NCBI GenBank assembly: GCA_002794785.1
Contig: NBBA01000003.1
Coordinates: forward strand, 2,108,001 to 2,172,000
Length of the DNA: 64,000 nt
DNA from: Coniferiporia sulphurascens
Lineage: Eukaryota > Basidiomycota > Agaricomycetes > Hymenochaetales > Hymenochaetaceae
Direction: 5' to 3'
The position numbers and the translations under genes are program-made. Below are positions 53,098 through 62,920 of the stretch, one piece after another (position 1 is the first letter of the stretch; every line of letters starts with the position of its first letter). The notes under the pieces were generated by a model. It did no database searches. It was not told where the DNA came from and saw only the letters and a program-made list of their open reading frames with translations.

Positions 53098-56000
53098 GTC
53101 CATGCCATGCTGCGTTGGTCCCTGCCGTCTCAATCCCCACCCCCTGTCATGAAAACACGCCGGCTCCTCCCAGACGACAGAGAGCCCTGGACCGATATTG
53201 CCTTTCCATTACTCGAAACCGCTTTCCACCTCCCGGTGGACGACACCCTCACCCTAGACGCCAAAGCGCAGGCAGTGGTCGATTCTATGATCGCTGCCCT
53301 CGCCCCCTTCACCCGACTCACCAAGCCGTCCAAGACCGAGGTCCCCTGGTGGACCCCAACATGTAAATCGCTCCTCCAGGCGATCTCGACGGCCACCACC
53401 CCCCTTCAGCGATCAGCAGCTTGCCACACTTTCAAACGAGGCATATGAGTGGCCAAGCGGCATTTCTATGCCGACCAAGCCGACACTGCCGACACCTCCA
53501 ACATCTGGGGCTGGGCCAAACGCGGCCTTGGCAACTGACCTACACCCATCCCATCGCTAAAAAAGAGTGACGGCACCTTTACCCAATTGGACGATGAGAA
53601 AGGTGAGCTTTTCTGCAAGACCTTCTTCATGCCCCCCCCACCCCTAGTAGTGGCCGTCACCCCACCACCCCCCCTCCAACCAGCTGCCCCGCCTATACTC
53701 CTCGTGGAGCTTACAGGGGCACTGGCTGACACCTCCAACTTGTCGGCTCCAGGCCTCTCAGGGATCGGCTATCACCCACTCAAATGGGTGGTAGACGCCT
53801 ACCTGGAAGAGATCCTTACCCTTTTCAACAACTGCCTGTGCATGGGGCACCACCCCAAGTGCTGGCGGGTGGCAAAGGTGGTAATGCTACGGAAGCCTAA
53901 CAAGAAGGACCCATTCTCGCCAAGATCTTATTGGCCCATCACCCTCGAGGAGACCTTAGGGAAACTCCTTGAAAAGATCATAGCTAACCAGCTCCAGTTC
54001 CTCACCAACATGTGGGACTGGCTGCCACCTAACCAATATGGGGGGCGTCAAGGACACTCAGTCTACGACACCGCCCAGCACCTCTTACAAATTGCAGAAT
54101 GCGCCCATGCAGAGGGCCTTGTATGCTCGGTCCTCGCAGTTGACATACAGGGCTTCTTCGACTCAGTGCACCCGCAACTCCTCCACTGACAACTGCTGGA
54201 CCTCCAGTGCCTGCCCAACATGGCGGACTGGTGTCTCTCCTTCATGACGGATCAGCAAATCACCATTGCTTTCGATGGCACCACCCTCCCAACAGCCCCG
54301 AAACCCGACCTCGGCACCCCCCAGGGATCGCCAGTATTCCCTATCCTCTCCACCATATTCACAGGCGTGGTCCTCTGGAAATTTCACCAAACCGGCACCA
54401 CTGCCCTCGCATATGTTGACGATCACCTCCTTGTGCGCATCGGCCCCAGCGTGGCATCCAACTGCCAGCAACTAGCCGCCGCCTACCACCAACTCAATGC
54501 TCTCTTTGGCGACATCGGTCTCAACATCGAGGCTGCCAAGACAGAGTGCCTACACTTCCACCCGCCCTGGCGCCATACCTCAGCATACACCAACTGGGAC
54601 ACAGCCAGGGTCCAGGTCGACCCGACCACACTCATCCAACCCTCGATCCCCCTCCACTGGCTGGGGATTTGGTGGGACCCCGCCCTCACCTTCAAGGCCC
54701 ATGTTGAGCAAATGGGCTCCAAAGGCCTCTCCACCCTCGCCACCCTCCGCATCCTTGGCAACACTGAATGCGGCATCTCGGCCCTCCTCCTATGTCGCCT
54801 ATACATCGCCTGCATCCACTCTGTCCTTACATGGGGGGCGCTGGTTTGGTACCATGGGCGGTGCCAAAAAACATTAGTAAGCCGCCTGCAGGCTGTGCAA
54901 AACACGGCATGCAGATGGATTCTCAGTGTCTATAAAGGCACCTCTCCATTTTCCACAAATTTCCTTTGTTCCCTTCCCCCTCTTTCTTTTTATCTCAAAT
55001 ATGCAAAGACCCTTCACTCCCTGCGCCTCTGGCACACTCCACACTCTGTCGGTAGAAAACGTTATTACAAAACCATAGCTAACCGCCCCTTCTCCACTTC
55101 TCTGCAGGTCCGGGTCCCCTGGGTTCAACCAGTTCCAGCATACACTCATCCCCCTTGGACGGATCCTCTGGCATTTACGAACAGCAGAGTATCGTTTGCC
55201 TCTCCTATCACTCTGGTTAGCAAGGACACCCGTGAACAATTCGTGGAAGCTGTGTGCTCCCTGAGCACCCTCCCCACCTCCAGGTCTTCACCAATGGCTC
55301 CCACATGGGGACGAAGTCTGGTTCCGCTGTCTGCGCCATGATGGGCCTCACCCGCCTAAAATCTTGCCGACTCGCCTCCCCTACATGTGCCACAGCAATG
55401 GATGTGGAGATCTTCTCCCTCACCTCCATGCCCACATGGGCCGCACACCACCTCTGGGAGTTATTGCCTGTTGTATCTGACATCTTCTTTTTTTCAGATT
55501 CACTGATGGCACTCCACCTTATCCACACATGGGTGCCAGTCCCAGGTGCCCATCTCCTTCATCAATGGAAGGCTGGGGTCCAGACTCTCTTGGACTTGTA
55601 TCCGGATCTTTCCATACATTTTGTATGGTGCCCAGGTCACTCTGACATACCAGGGAATGAATGGGCCGACCACGAGGCCAAGTTCACAATGAATCTCCCC
55701 CCATCCTCCCTCGTCCCCTCCACCTCCGCTCTGAAGGAAGCTGCCATCAACACCCTAATGGAACGGTGGTCTCTCTCTCTCGCCCGCCCCCTGGCCTTGA
55801 CAGCCGACAAGTACCTGGCTGTCAACGGCGTCCCATCCTGCTGACCATGGAAGCTACTCAACCAGTCGGTCGACCATCCCCGCCAGGAGCTAGCGGCAGT
55901 CGCCCATGTCCTCTGTCATGCCGGTCCCTATGGGGGCTACTGGCTGAGCTTCGACTCAGTCTACCGGCGCAGGCACGGCCTGATTTCGCATTGCAGATGG

Positions 56001-56756
56001 CACAACCACCCCCCCTGGCCAGCCCAATCCACTGCCCATGTCCTGGGCGGGTGTTGTACATTCCGACCATGGATCCGAAGGGTCTGGCCTCCTTGCGACC
56101 CACTCCCAACCCACCACACTGAGTGGGCCGACGAAAACTGTCTCCAGGTTCTGTGCTGCTGGCTGAAAATGACCGGGCACTTAAACCACCTCTCCGACCG
56201 CACCTCCACCACCATTCGCCTGGCCTTTGCAGCAATGGATTTGGAGGGGCACCCTACCAACAAAGATATGGACTTGGACCTCCTCAGGGGATACATGAGT
56301 TGTATGCTTGGACCCTGACCCCAGGACCCGGACCTGGCTCTCTTGGAGCTTTCAGGTGCGCTTCCTCCCTTTTCCTCTACTCAGTGACTGCCTTTCGGAC
56401 TCTCCCACATATGTCCCGGCCGGTGCTCTCGCCCTCCCTTTCCAATTCTAAGTTACCCCTATCACCTGCCCTCATCTGCTTGGTTTTGTCATAGCAATAT
56501 GTATTCCTCTCTCCTTCTCCTCCTCCTTTCTTCTCTAATAGGGGCCCTTCCCACCTTGGCACCCTTTGGGGAGCAGGGTCCCTGCCCAGTTTTGTGCATT
56601 GTGCGATGATGGGCACCTCCATTGTTATGTAGTTAGAGCCCCCCCTTCAGGGGGGCAGCTTGTAATTATGTAATACTGCAGGAATAATAATAATAATAAA
56701 AAGAGACGACCCCAGAGCAAAGGTGAGATGGTGGTGGTAAGAGGACAAGAAGGATG

Positions 56757-58376
56757 GCCATGTCTGTGCCAGTAGGCTGAGTCGAAGCTCAGCCAGTAGC
56801 CCCCATAGGGACCGGCACGACAGAGGACCTGCGCCACCATGGTGAGCTCTGAGCGAGGGTGGTCGACCGAGATTGTGATGATCTTTCTTGGTTGTCATGT
56901 AGGGGGCCCGGTTACTGCCAGATACTTGTCAGCAGTGGAGGCCAGGGGGTGGGCCGGCTGGAGGGACCAGCGCTCGCTGAGTGTGCGAGTCACGACTTCC
57001 TTCAGAGTGGAGATAGAGGGAGCAAGGGAAGAGGGGGGAAGCTCGGTTGCTAGCTTCGCCTCAGAGTCCGCCCATTCATTCCCAGGGATGTCCTCGTGCC
57101 CTGGACACCATCAGAAATGAACAGTTAGATTCGGAAATGAGTCGAGGAGGGTCTCGACCCCTGCCTTCCATAGAGGGAGGAGCTGGGCCCCTGAAGCAGA
57201 GGGCCAGGTGCGGAAGAGGCCAAGTGCTGTCAGGGAATCCGAGAGGAAGAAGATCTCCTGGACGTCTGGCAGTAAATGGTGGAGTCGTCTTGCTGCCCAG
57301 CCTGGAGCAGTCGCCAGTGAGAAAATTTCGGCGTCTGTTGCTGTGGCACAAGTGGGGGAGGCAAGCTTGAGGGAGCTGATATAGAGTGGCCCCTTCATGC
57401 CACAGATGGCTGATCCTGAGGTGTTTCCAATGCGTGAGCCATCAGTGAAGACCTGCAGGGAGGTGTTGGTGCAGCATGTCCTGGCCTGGGTGACATAGTG
57501 GTCGCGTATGTTCGCAGAGACGGGCTGCCTAGGGACTGAGAAGACGATACGGCCTCTACCAAAGGCAAGGGGGTCCGTCCAGGGGGGGTGCATGTACGCT
57601 GGGATCCATTGGACTCGAGGGATGCAGACCTGCAACAAAAGGGAAAAAGGTGTGTTAGCATTAGGATTGAACTTTTTCTGCCTGACATGGTGGGGGGTGC
57701 GCCAGAGGCGCAAGGCGTGCGTGGTCTTTAAATATTCGAAATAAGCAAGGAAAGGGGGAGTGGAGCAAAGAAAATTTGTAGAGTGAAGAGATGCACCCTT
57801 ATAGATGCCCAATATCCAACAGCAAGCAGTGTTCTGCACGGCCTGTAGTCGGTTGACTAGGGTTTTTTTGTCGACGTCCATGGTACCATACTGGTGTGCC
57901 CCAGGATAGGACGGTGCGTATGCAGGCGGTGTAGAGTCAGTGGAGGTGGATGGCTGAGAGGCCTCGCTCGGTGTTCCCAAGTATGCGAAGGGCCGCCAGT
58001 GTTGAGAGTCCCTTGGAGCACATTCGCTCTACATGGGGTTTGAAGGTGAGGCCCGCATCCCACCAGATCCCGAGCCAGCGCAGGGGGTTGGTGGGTCGGA
58101 CTAGGGTGTTGGTGTCGATTTGAATACCTCTGGTGTCCCAGCGGTGGTAGCCAGTTCGTCGCCTGGGCAGGTGAAAATGGAGGGCCTCCATTTTTGCTGG
58201 CTCGATGTTAAGACCAATCTGGCGAAAGAAGAGGTCAAGTTGCTGGTATGCCTGTGCCAGAGATCTGCAGTTAGCTGTAACTGAAGTACCCATGCAGGCA
58301 ATGAGGTGGTCGTCGACATATGCTAGCAGCTGGGAGCCATGCTGTTGGAAGCGATGGAGGACGATGCCAGCAAAGA
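56757..58376 (-). pseudogene. Fragment V: LINE-A RT and RNase H
   Basis: Minus strand, family A by its RT text (GTSVTANCRSLAQAYQQLD, EPAKMEALHFHLPRRRTGYH), as in host A at 1060-1300. The RT catalytic YVDD lies at about 58310-58321. Then PLRWLGIWWDAGLTFKPHV, a frame change near 57960, and RNase H: FTDGSRIGNTSGSAICGM, TATDAEIFSL, LSDSLTAL, and a TGA after LTVHF (57111) before CPGHEDIPGNEWADSEAKLA. Cut at the C-terminal region by the 5' end of chimera 2, and at the right by the tail of LINE p, which sits in RT. Confidence 0.85.
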
Positions 58377-58694
58377 TTTATTATTATTATTCCTGCAGTA
58401 TTACATAATTACAAGCTGCCCCCCCGAAGGGGGGGCCCTAACTACATAACAACAGAGGCACCCGTCATCGCACATCACACGAAACTGAGTGGGGGCTCTG
58501 CTCCCAAATGGGCACCATAGTGTGAAGAGCCCCTATTGGGTTTTAGAAAAGGACTGAGATGGTAGAAGGAGGAATACATATCGCTACAAACCAACCAAAC
58601 GGATGAGGGCAGGCAAAGTAAGAAGCTTAGAATGGAGAAAGGGATGGCAAGAGCGCCAGCCGAGACATATCCGTAGGAGTCCAAAGGGCAGGCG

Positions 58695-61600
58695 TTACTC
58701 ATAAGGAAAAGGAGGGAGCATATCTGAGAGCTCCAAGAGAGCCGGGTCCGAGTCCTGGGTTCGGTGTCTGAGCATACAACGCATGTAGTCCCTTAGGAGG
58801 TCCAGGTCCATATTCTCATTGGTTGGGTGTCCTGCGAGGTCCATAGTGGCAAATGCCAGCCGAATGGCCCCCGCACTGTGGTCGGAGAGGCAGTTTAGGT
58901 GCCCCGTTAGCTTGAGCCATTGGCGCAGAACCAGGAGGCAGTTTTCATCAGCCCACTCTGAGTGGTGGACTGGGAAGGGGACTCATGGTGGCCAGACTCG
59001 TCATATCCAAGGGTGGAAAGTACTGCAGCTGCCGAGAATATGAGTGGTCAACTGGGCAGGCCAGGGGGGGTGGTTGTGCCACCTGCAGTGTGAGATCAGG
59101 CCGTGACATCGCCGGTAGGCTGAGTCAAAGCTCAGCCAGTAACCCCCATAGGGACCGGCGCGACATAGGACCTGAGCTACCGCAGAGAGGTCACTTCATG
59201 GGTGGTCGACTGAATGCATAAGAAGCTTTCGAGGTCGGCGGGACAGGGTGCCATGTACTGCCAGATATTTGTCAGCGGTTGAGGCTAGGGGGCAGGCAAG
59301 CAAGAAGGTCCACCAGTCCATAAGAGTGCAGATGGTGACTTCTTTAAGTGCTGAGATGGATGGCTTTAAGTCAGATGGGGGAAGCTTGGTCACCAGTTTC
59401 GCTTCTGTGTCAGCCCATTCATTGCCGGGGATGTCCGAGTGGCCGGGGCACCATATGAAATGAATGGTGAGCTGGGGAACGAGTCCAGGAGGGTCTCCAC
59501 TCCAGCTTTCCAGATGTGTAGGAGGTGGGCGCCAGGGGCGGCCACCCACGTGCGGAAGAGGTGGAGAGCAGTCAGCGAATCAGAGAGGAAGAAGACATCT
59601 GATGTGACACGCAGTTGCGCTGGGAGGCGGTGCACCACCCAGCCTGGGGCTGTGGTGAGGGAAAATTCCTCGGCATCCGTGGCTGTGGCACAGGTAGGGG
59701 ATTCCAGTTGTTGAGACCAGAGACGGGTGTGGCCCAACATAGTGCAGATGGCCAAGCCTGACTTATTGTCAATGCAGGAGCCGTCTGTGAATACCTGGAC
59801 ATGGGGGGTGGAGCCGAGTTGGCGCGCGGCGATTACGAAAGCCTTTCATGTGTCCGCGCCCACTGGGGTGGTGGGGGTGGCAAAGAGGACTCGGCCGTTT
59901 GTGAAGGCCAGTGGGTCCGTCCATGGGGGATGCATGTATGCAGGGACTTGTTGAACCCAAGGGGCTCGGACCTGCAGAGAAAGGGAAAAGGGTCTGTTAG
60001 CTACATTTTTAATTATTTTATGGCCAATAGAGTGAGGAGTGTGCCAAAGGCACAGAGAATGGGTCATCTTTATATATTCGAAATAGAAAGAGAGGGGGGA
60101 ACAGAGCAAAGAAAATTTGTGGAATGGGGGGAGGCGCCCTTAAAGACGCCTAGAATCCAGCAACATGCCGTGTTTTTGCACAGCCTGCAGGCGGTTTACC
60201 AGAGTTTTTTGGCAGCGGCCATGGTACCAGACTAGTGCTCCCCAGGCGAGGACAGAGCGAACACAGGAGGTATAAAGGTGGTGAAGGAGTAGGGCCGAGA
60301 TGCTGCGTTGGGTGTTGCCGAGAATGTGGAGGGCGGTGAGTGTGGAGAGCCCCTTGGAGCACATGCACTCAATGTGGGGTTTGAATGAGAGGCTCGGATC
60401 CCACCATATTCCCAACCATCGTAGTGGGATTGAGGGGAGGATTAGCATATCGGGGTTGACCTGAACCCTGGCGGTGTCCCAGCCTTGATAGCTGATGCAT
60501 CGTTGGGGGGGATGAAAGTGGAGGCACTCCATCTTGGCTGCTTTGATGTTGAGACTGATGGTGCCAAAGAGGGTGTTGAGTTGGTGGTAGGCACAGGCTA
60601 GAGCGCGGCAGTTGGATGCCACTGAGGGTCCTACGCAGATAAGTAAGTGGTCATTGACATATGCCAGGGCGGTAGTGCCAGCTTGGTGAAAGCGCCGGAG
60701 GACTACACCTGCAAAGATCATTGAAAGGATGGGGGACACTGGTGACCCTTGGGGGGTGCTGAGGTCGGGTTTGGGGGTGGTTGGGAGGGTGGTGCCATCG
60801 AAAGAGACAGCTACCTGCCGGTCCGTCATGAAGGACAGGCACCAGTTGGCTAGGTCGGGTGTGCAACTGAGGTCCAGCAGTTGTCAGTGGAGGAGTCTGG
60901 GGTGGACCGAGTTGAAGAAGCCCTGAATGTCGACCGCAAGGACTGAACAGATGAGGCCTTCCAAGTGTGCCCACTCTGCAATCTGTAAAAGGTGTTGGGC
61001 GGCATTGTAGACCGAATGGCCTTGGTGCCCCCTGTACTGGTTGGGTGGCAGCCAGTCCCTCGTGTTCACGAGGAACTGGAGCCAGTTAGCAATTATCTTT
61101 TTGAGTAGTTTCCCTAGGGTCTCCTCAAGTGTGATGGGCTGGTATGATCGCGGCGAGAACAGGTCCTTCTTGTTGGGCTTCCAGAGCATCACAACTTTTG
61201 CTGCCCACCAACACTCAGGGTGGTGCCCTAAGCATAGACAGTCATTGAAAAGTGCGAGGATCTCGTCGGGGTAGGTGTCCACCACCCGTTTAAGGGGGCG
61301 GTAGCCTATTCCCGAGAGGCCTGGAGCCGACAGGTTGGAGGTGTCGGCCAGTGCCCCTGTAAGCTCTGAAAGGAGTATAGGCAGGGCAACTGGTTGGGGT
61401 GGTGGCGGCGGGGTGATGGCCGCTGCCTGGGGTGGGGGGGGCATGAAGAAGGTTTCACGGAATAGCTCACCTTTCTCTTTGTCCATCTGGGTGAAGGATC
61501 TGTCTCGCTTTTTGAGCAAGGGGATGGGGGTTGGTCGGTTCCCGAGGCCCCGTTTGGCCCAGTTCCAGATGTTGGAGGCGTCCGCTTCTGCTGCCTGGTC

Positions 61601-62692
61601 AGCGTAGAACTGTCATTTGGCAGTCCTAACTCCCCTTTTGAAGGTGCGTCGAGCTGATGATCGCTGGAGGGGGGTGGTGGCCGTCTTGATGGCAGATAGG
61701 AGGGTCTTGCAGTGGGGAGACCACCACGGGACTTCTGCTTTCGATGGTTTGGAGAGTCAGGTGAATGGCTGGAGGGTGGTGACCATGGAGTCAATGACCA
61801 CCTTAGCTTTAATGTCCAGGGCATGGGTGTTGAGCCCCGGTAGTTGGAAGGCTGTCTTGAGGAGGGGGAAGGCTATGTCAGTCCATTCCTCCTTGTCAGC
61901 TGGAAGTAGCCAGCGGGTCTTTAGGACCAGAGGGGGGGGCCGAAATGGCAGCGACCACCATAGGATTGCATGGTCTGACAGGGGGGAGGGGTTGGAGGTA
62001 GCCGAATCTAAAATGGAGTCAGGGTTGACTGAGGGAGAGGCCCAGATCATGTCAATGGGGCACCGACAACAATTGCCATCAGGCTGCAAGTCAGAGTCAG
62101 GAAGATGGGCAGGCACCAGGCCATGCCCACAAAAAAAGTCATCAAGGGGTTGTGCCCCCAAGTCATCTCGTTGTGGAACAGAGAATTCAGACCACATGTG
62201 ATGGCAATGGTTGAAGTCGCCCACCACAAGTAGAGTGGTGGCTAGTGCCGAGGGGAGTGAGTAAAGGAAGGACTCACCTGGGTACTGGGGGGAGGCGTTT
62301 TCACGGTCTGGGGGATGCATACCATAGTAGTTGCACACCCGGAGGGTGAGTTGGGATCTGACCTCCACCATCAGTACATCGGTGCCGTGGGAAGCAGCTC
62401 TGAGAATCGACCATGAGGTTGGGGGGAGGGACCTGGATACATACATGACTACCCAAGGACGAGCCTCAGGTGGTAGGATGGGTATGTATCCCGGGATGGT
62501 GGGGACATTAAAGACCAGGGTGCTGGTTGGGTCAGTGAGTGATGGTTGCAGCCCTATTTGATACCAGGGTGGTTCCTGAATGAGGATCAGGTGCGGGGGG
62601 GAGGGGTCAGTTGTAAGGATGGGAATAAGGGAATGAATCGCCGCTAGTGAGTGGGCAGCGTTCCACTGTAAGATAGAGAGTGTCTCTATCAT
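58695..62692 (-). pseudogene. LINE-B p ORF2: EN, RT, RNase H
   Basis: ATG at 62692 (MIETLSILQWN). EN is open to TGA at 61759-61757: QEPPWYQ, VVGDFNHCHHMWSE, LSDHAILWWS. Linker with TGA near 61614, then RT 61519-60884 (KPNKKDLFSPRSYQ, KLLKKIIANWLQ) ending in the recurrent LLH-TGA; RT continues 60829-60140 with GTPQGSPVSPILSM and AYVNDHLL near 60660 (YVDD changed to YVND, catalytic D lost). A T run one base longer near 60175 shifts the frame. RNase H: FTDGSCIDNKSG, TATDAEEFSL, LSDSLTAL, CPGHSDIPGNEWAD. End LELSDMLPPFPYE. Confidence 0.87.
61188..62268. repeat. Left arm of a long inverted repeat
   Basis: Reverse complement of 62921-64000. Base pairs sum to 125189 from 62268/62921 outward to about 61296/63893, where one C of a C run (five in this arm, four in the other) is missing, then to 125188. 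I saw no other mismatch. The spacer is 652 bp (62269-62920). Confidence 0.93.
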
Positions 62693-62920
62693 ATTTCCTC
62701 CATCTGATCATCAGAGGGGTCGGCGTCGAGGGCCTCAATGATTTGGCGGTAGCGCCTCTTCTTTGGGCACGTCGGCAGGGTGGTGGGGTGGTCACCTTTG
62801 CAGTTTATGCATTGGCGGGGGTGGGGACATGTGTCACCTTCGGGCATTGCATCTGTTGCACAGTGGGCACACAATTTGCGGTGGTTGTGGGTCAAATGGG
62901 CACCCACACAATCAGTGCAG
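62689..62920 (-). pseudogene. LINE-B p ORF1, C-terminal zinc-knuckle end
   Basis: Reads GAHLTHNHRKLCAHC, CINCKGDHPTTLPTCP, KKRRYRQIIEALDADPS and QMEEI, with its stop overlapping the ORF2 ATG. It is cut at 62920, where the palindromic copy of EN starts, so the remaining ORF1 is not present. Confidence 0.88.

Larger units (their letters stand above)
51936..56387 (+). pseudogene. LINE f ORF2: EN C-terminus, linker, RT, RNase H (split by o and S2)
   Basis: EN continues to SNHAMLL at 52104 (SDH changed to SNH), resumes at 53114 (LRWSLPSQSPPP), linker KTEVPWWTPTCK, TGA codons at 53447-53449 and 53536-53538 (both CGA in relatives). RT 53587-54189: KPNKKDPFSPRSY, ending at the recurrent LLH-TGA (54187-54189). 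RT continues 54220-55250 with AYVDDHLL near 54412, then RNase H: FTNGSHMGTKSG (D to N), AMDVEIFSL, FSDSLMAL, CPGHSDIPGNEWAD; TGA near 55842; C-terminal GPYGGYWLSFDSVY; a further TGA near 56317; end PPFSSTQ at 56387. Confidence 0.85.
51413..56702 (+). mobile_element. LINE-B copy f, both ends present, internally deleted, inserted in chimera 2
   Basis: Plus strand from CATCCTTCTTGACC to an AAT/A tail. Target duplication of 14 bp, GAGATGACCCCAGA (51399-51412) and GAGACGACCCCAGA (56703-56716), differing by one CpG transition. About 2.3 kb from mid ORF1 to mid EN is missing (joint near 51625). LINE o and solo LTR S2 are nested within it. Hairpin loop TTCA. Confidence 0.88.
49363..56756 (-). mobile_element. 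Chimera 2: LINE-A leader + R unit + LINE-B 3' end (interrupted)
   Basis: Minus strand. Leader and first R bases at 56756-56703, then LINE f (51413-56702) inserted with a target duplication, then R unit 51412-50140, joined at 50139-50133 to a LINE-B ORF2 C-terminal part, and 3' UTR with hairpin (loop TTTG) and tail at 49363. The leader is identical to chimera 1 for over 40 nt. The LINE part starts in the LASTADKYLAVHS codons and ends with QEYMRHMLGPRTQDSDP and PPFPSS, a subfamily close to m and h, not to T. No target duplication found for the chimera itself. Confidence 0.8.
58377..62920 (-). mobile_element. LINE-B copy p, ended by the palindrome
   Basis: Minus strand: an (ATT)n tail from about 58377, hairpin with intact TTCG loop, 3' UTR, ORF2, ATGA overlap and the ORF1 zinc-knuckle end up to 62920. 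There the sequence turns back on itself in the middle of ORF1 coding sequence. Inserted in LINE-A RT (V). Confidence 0.9.
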
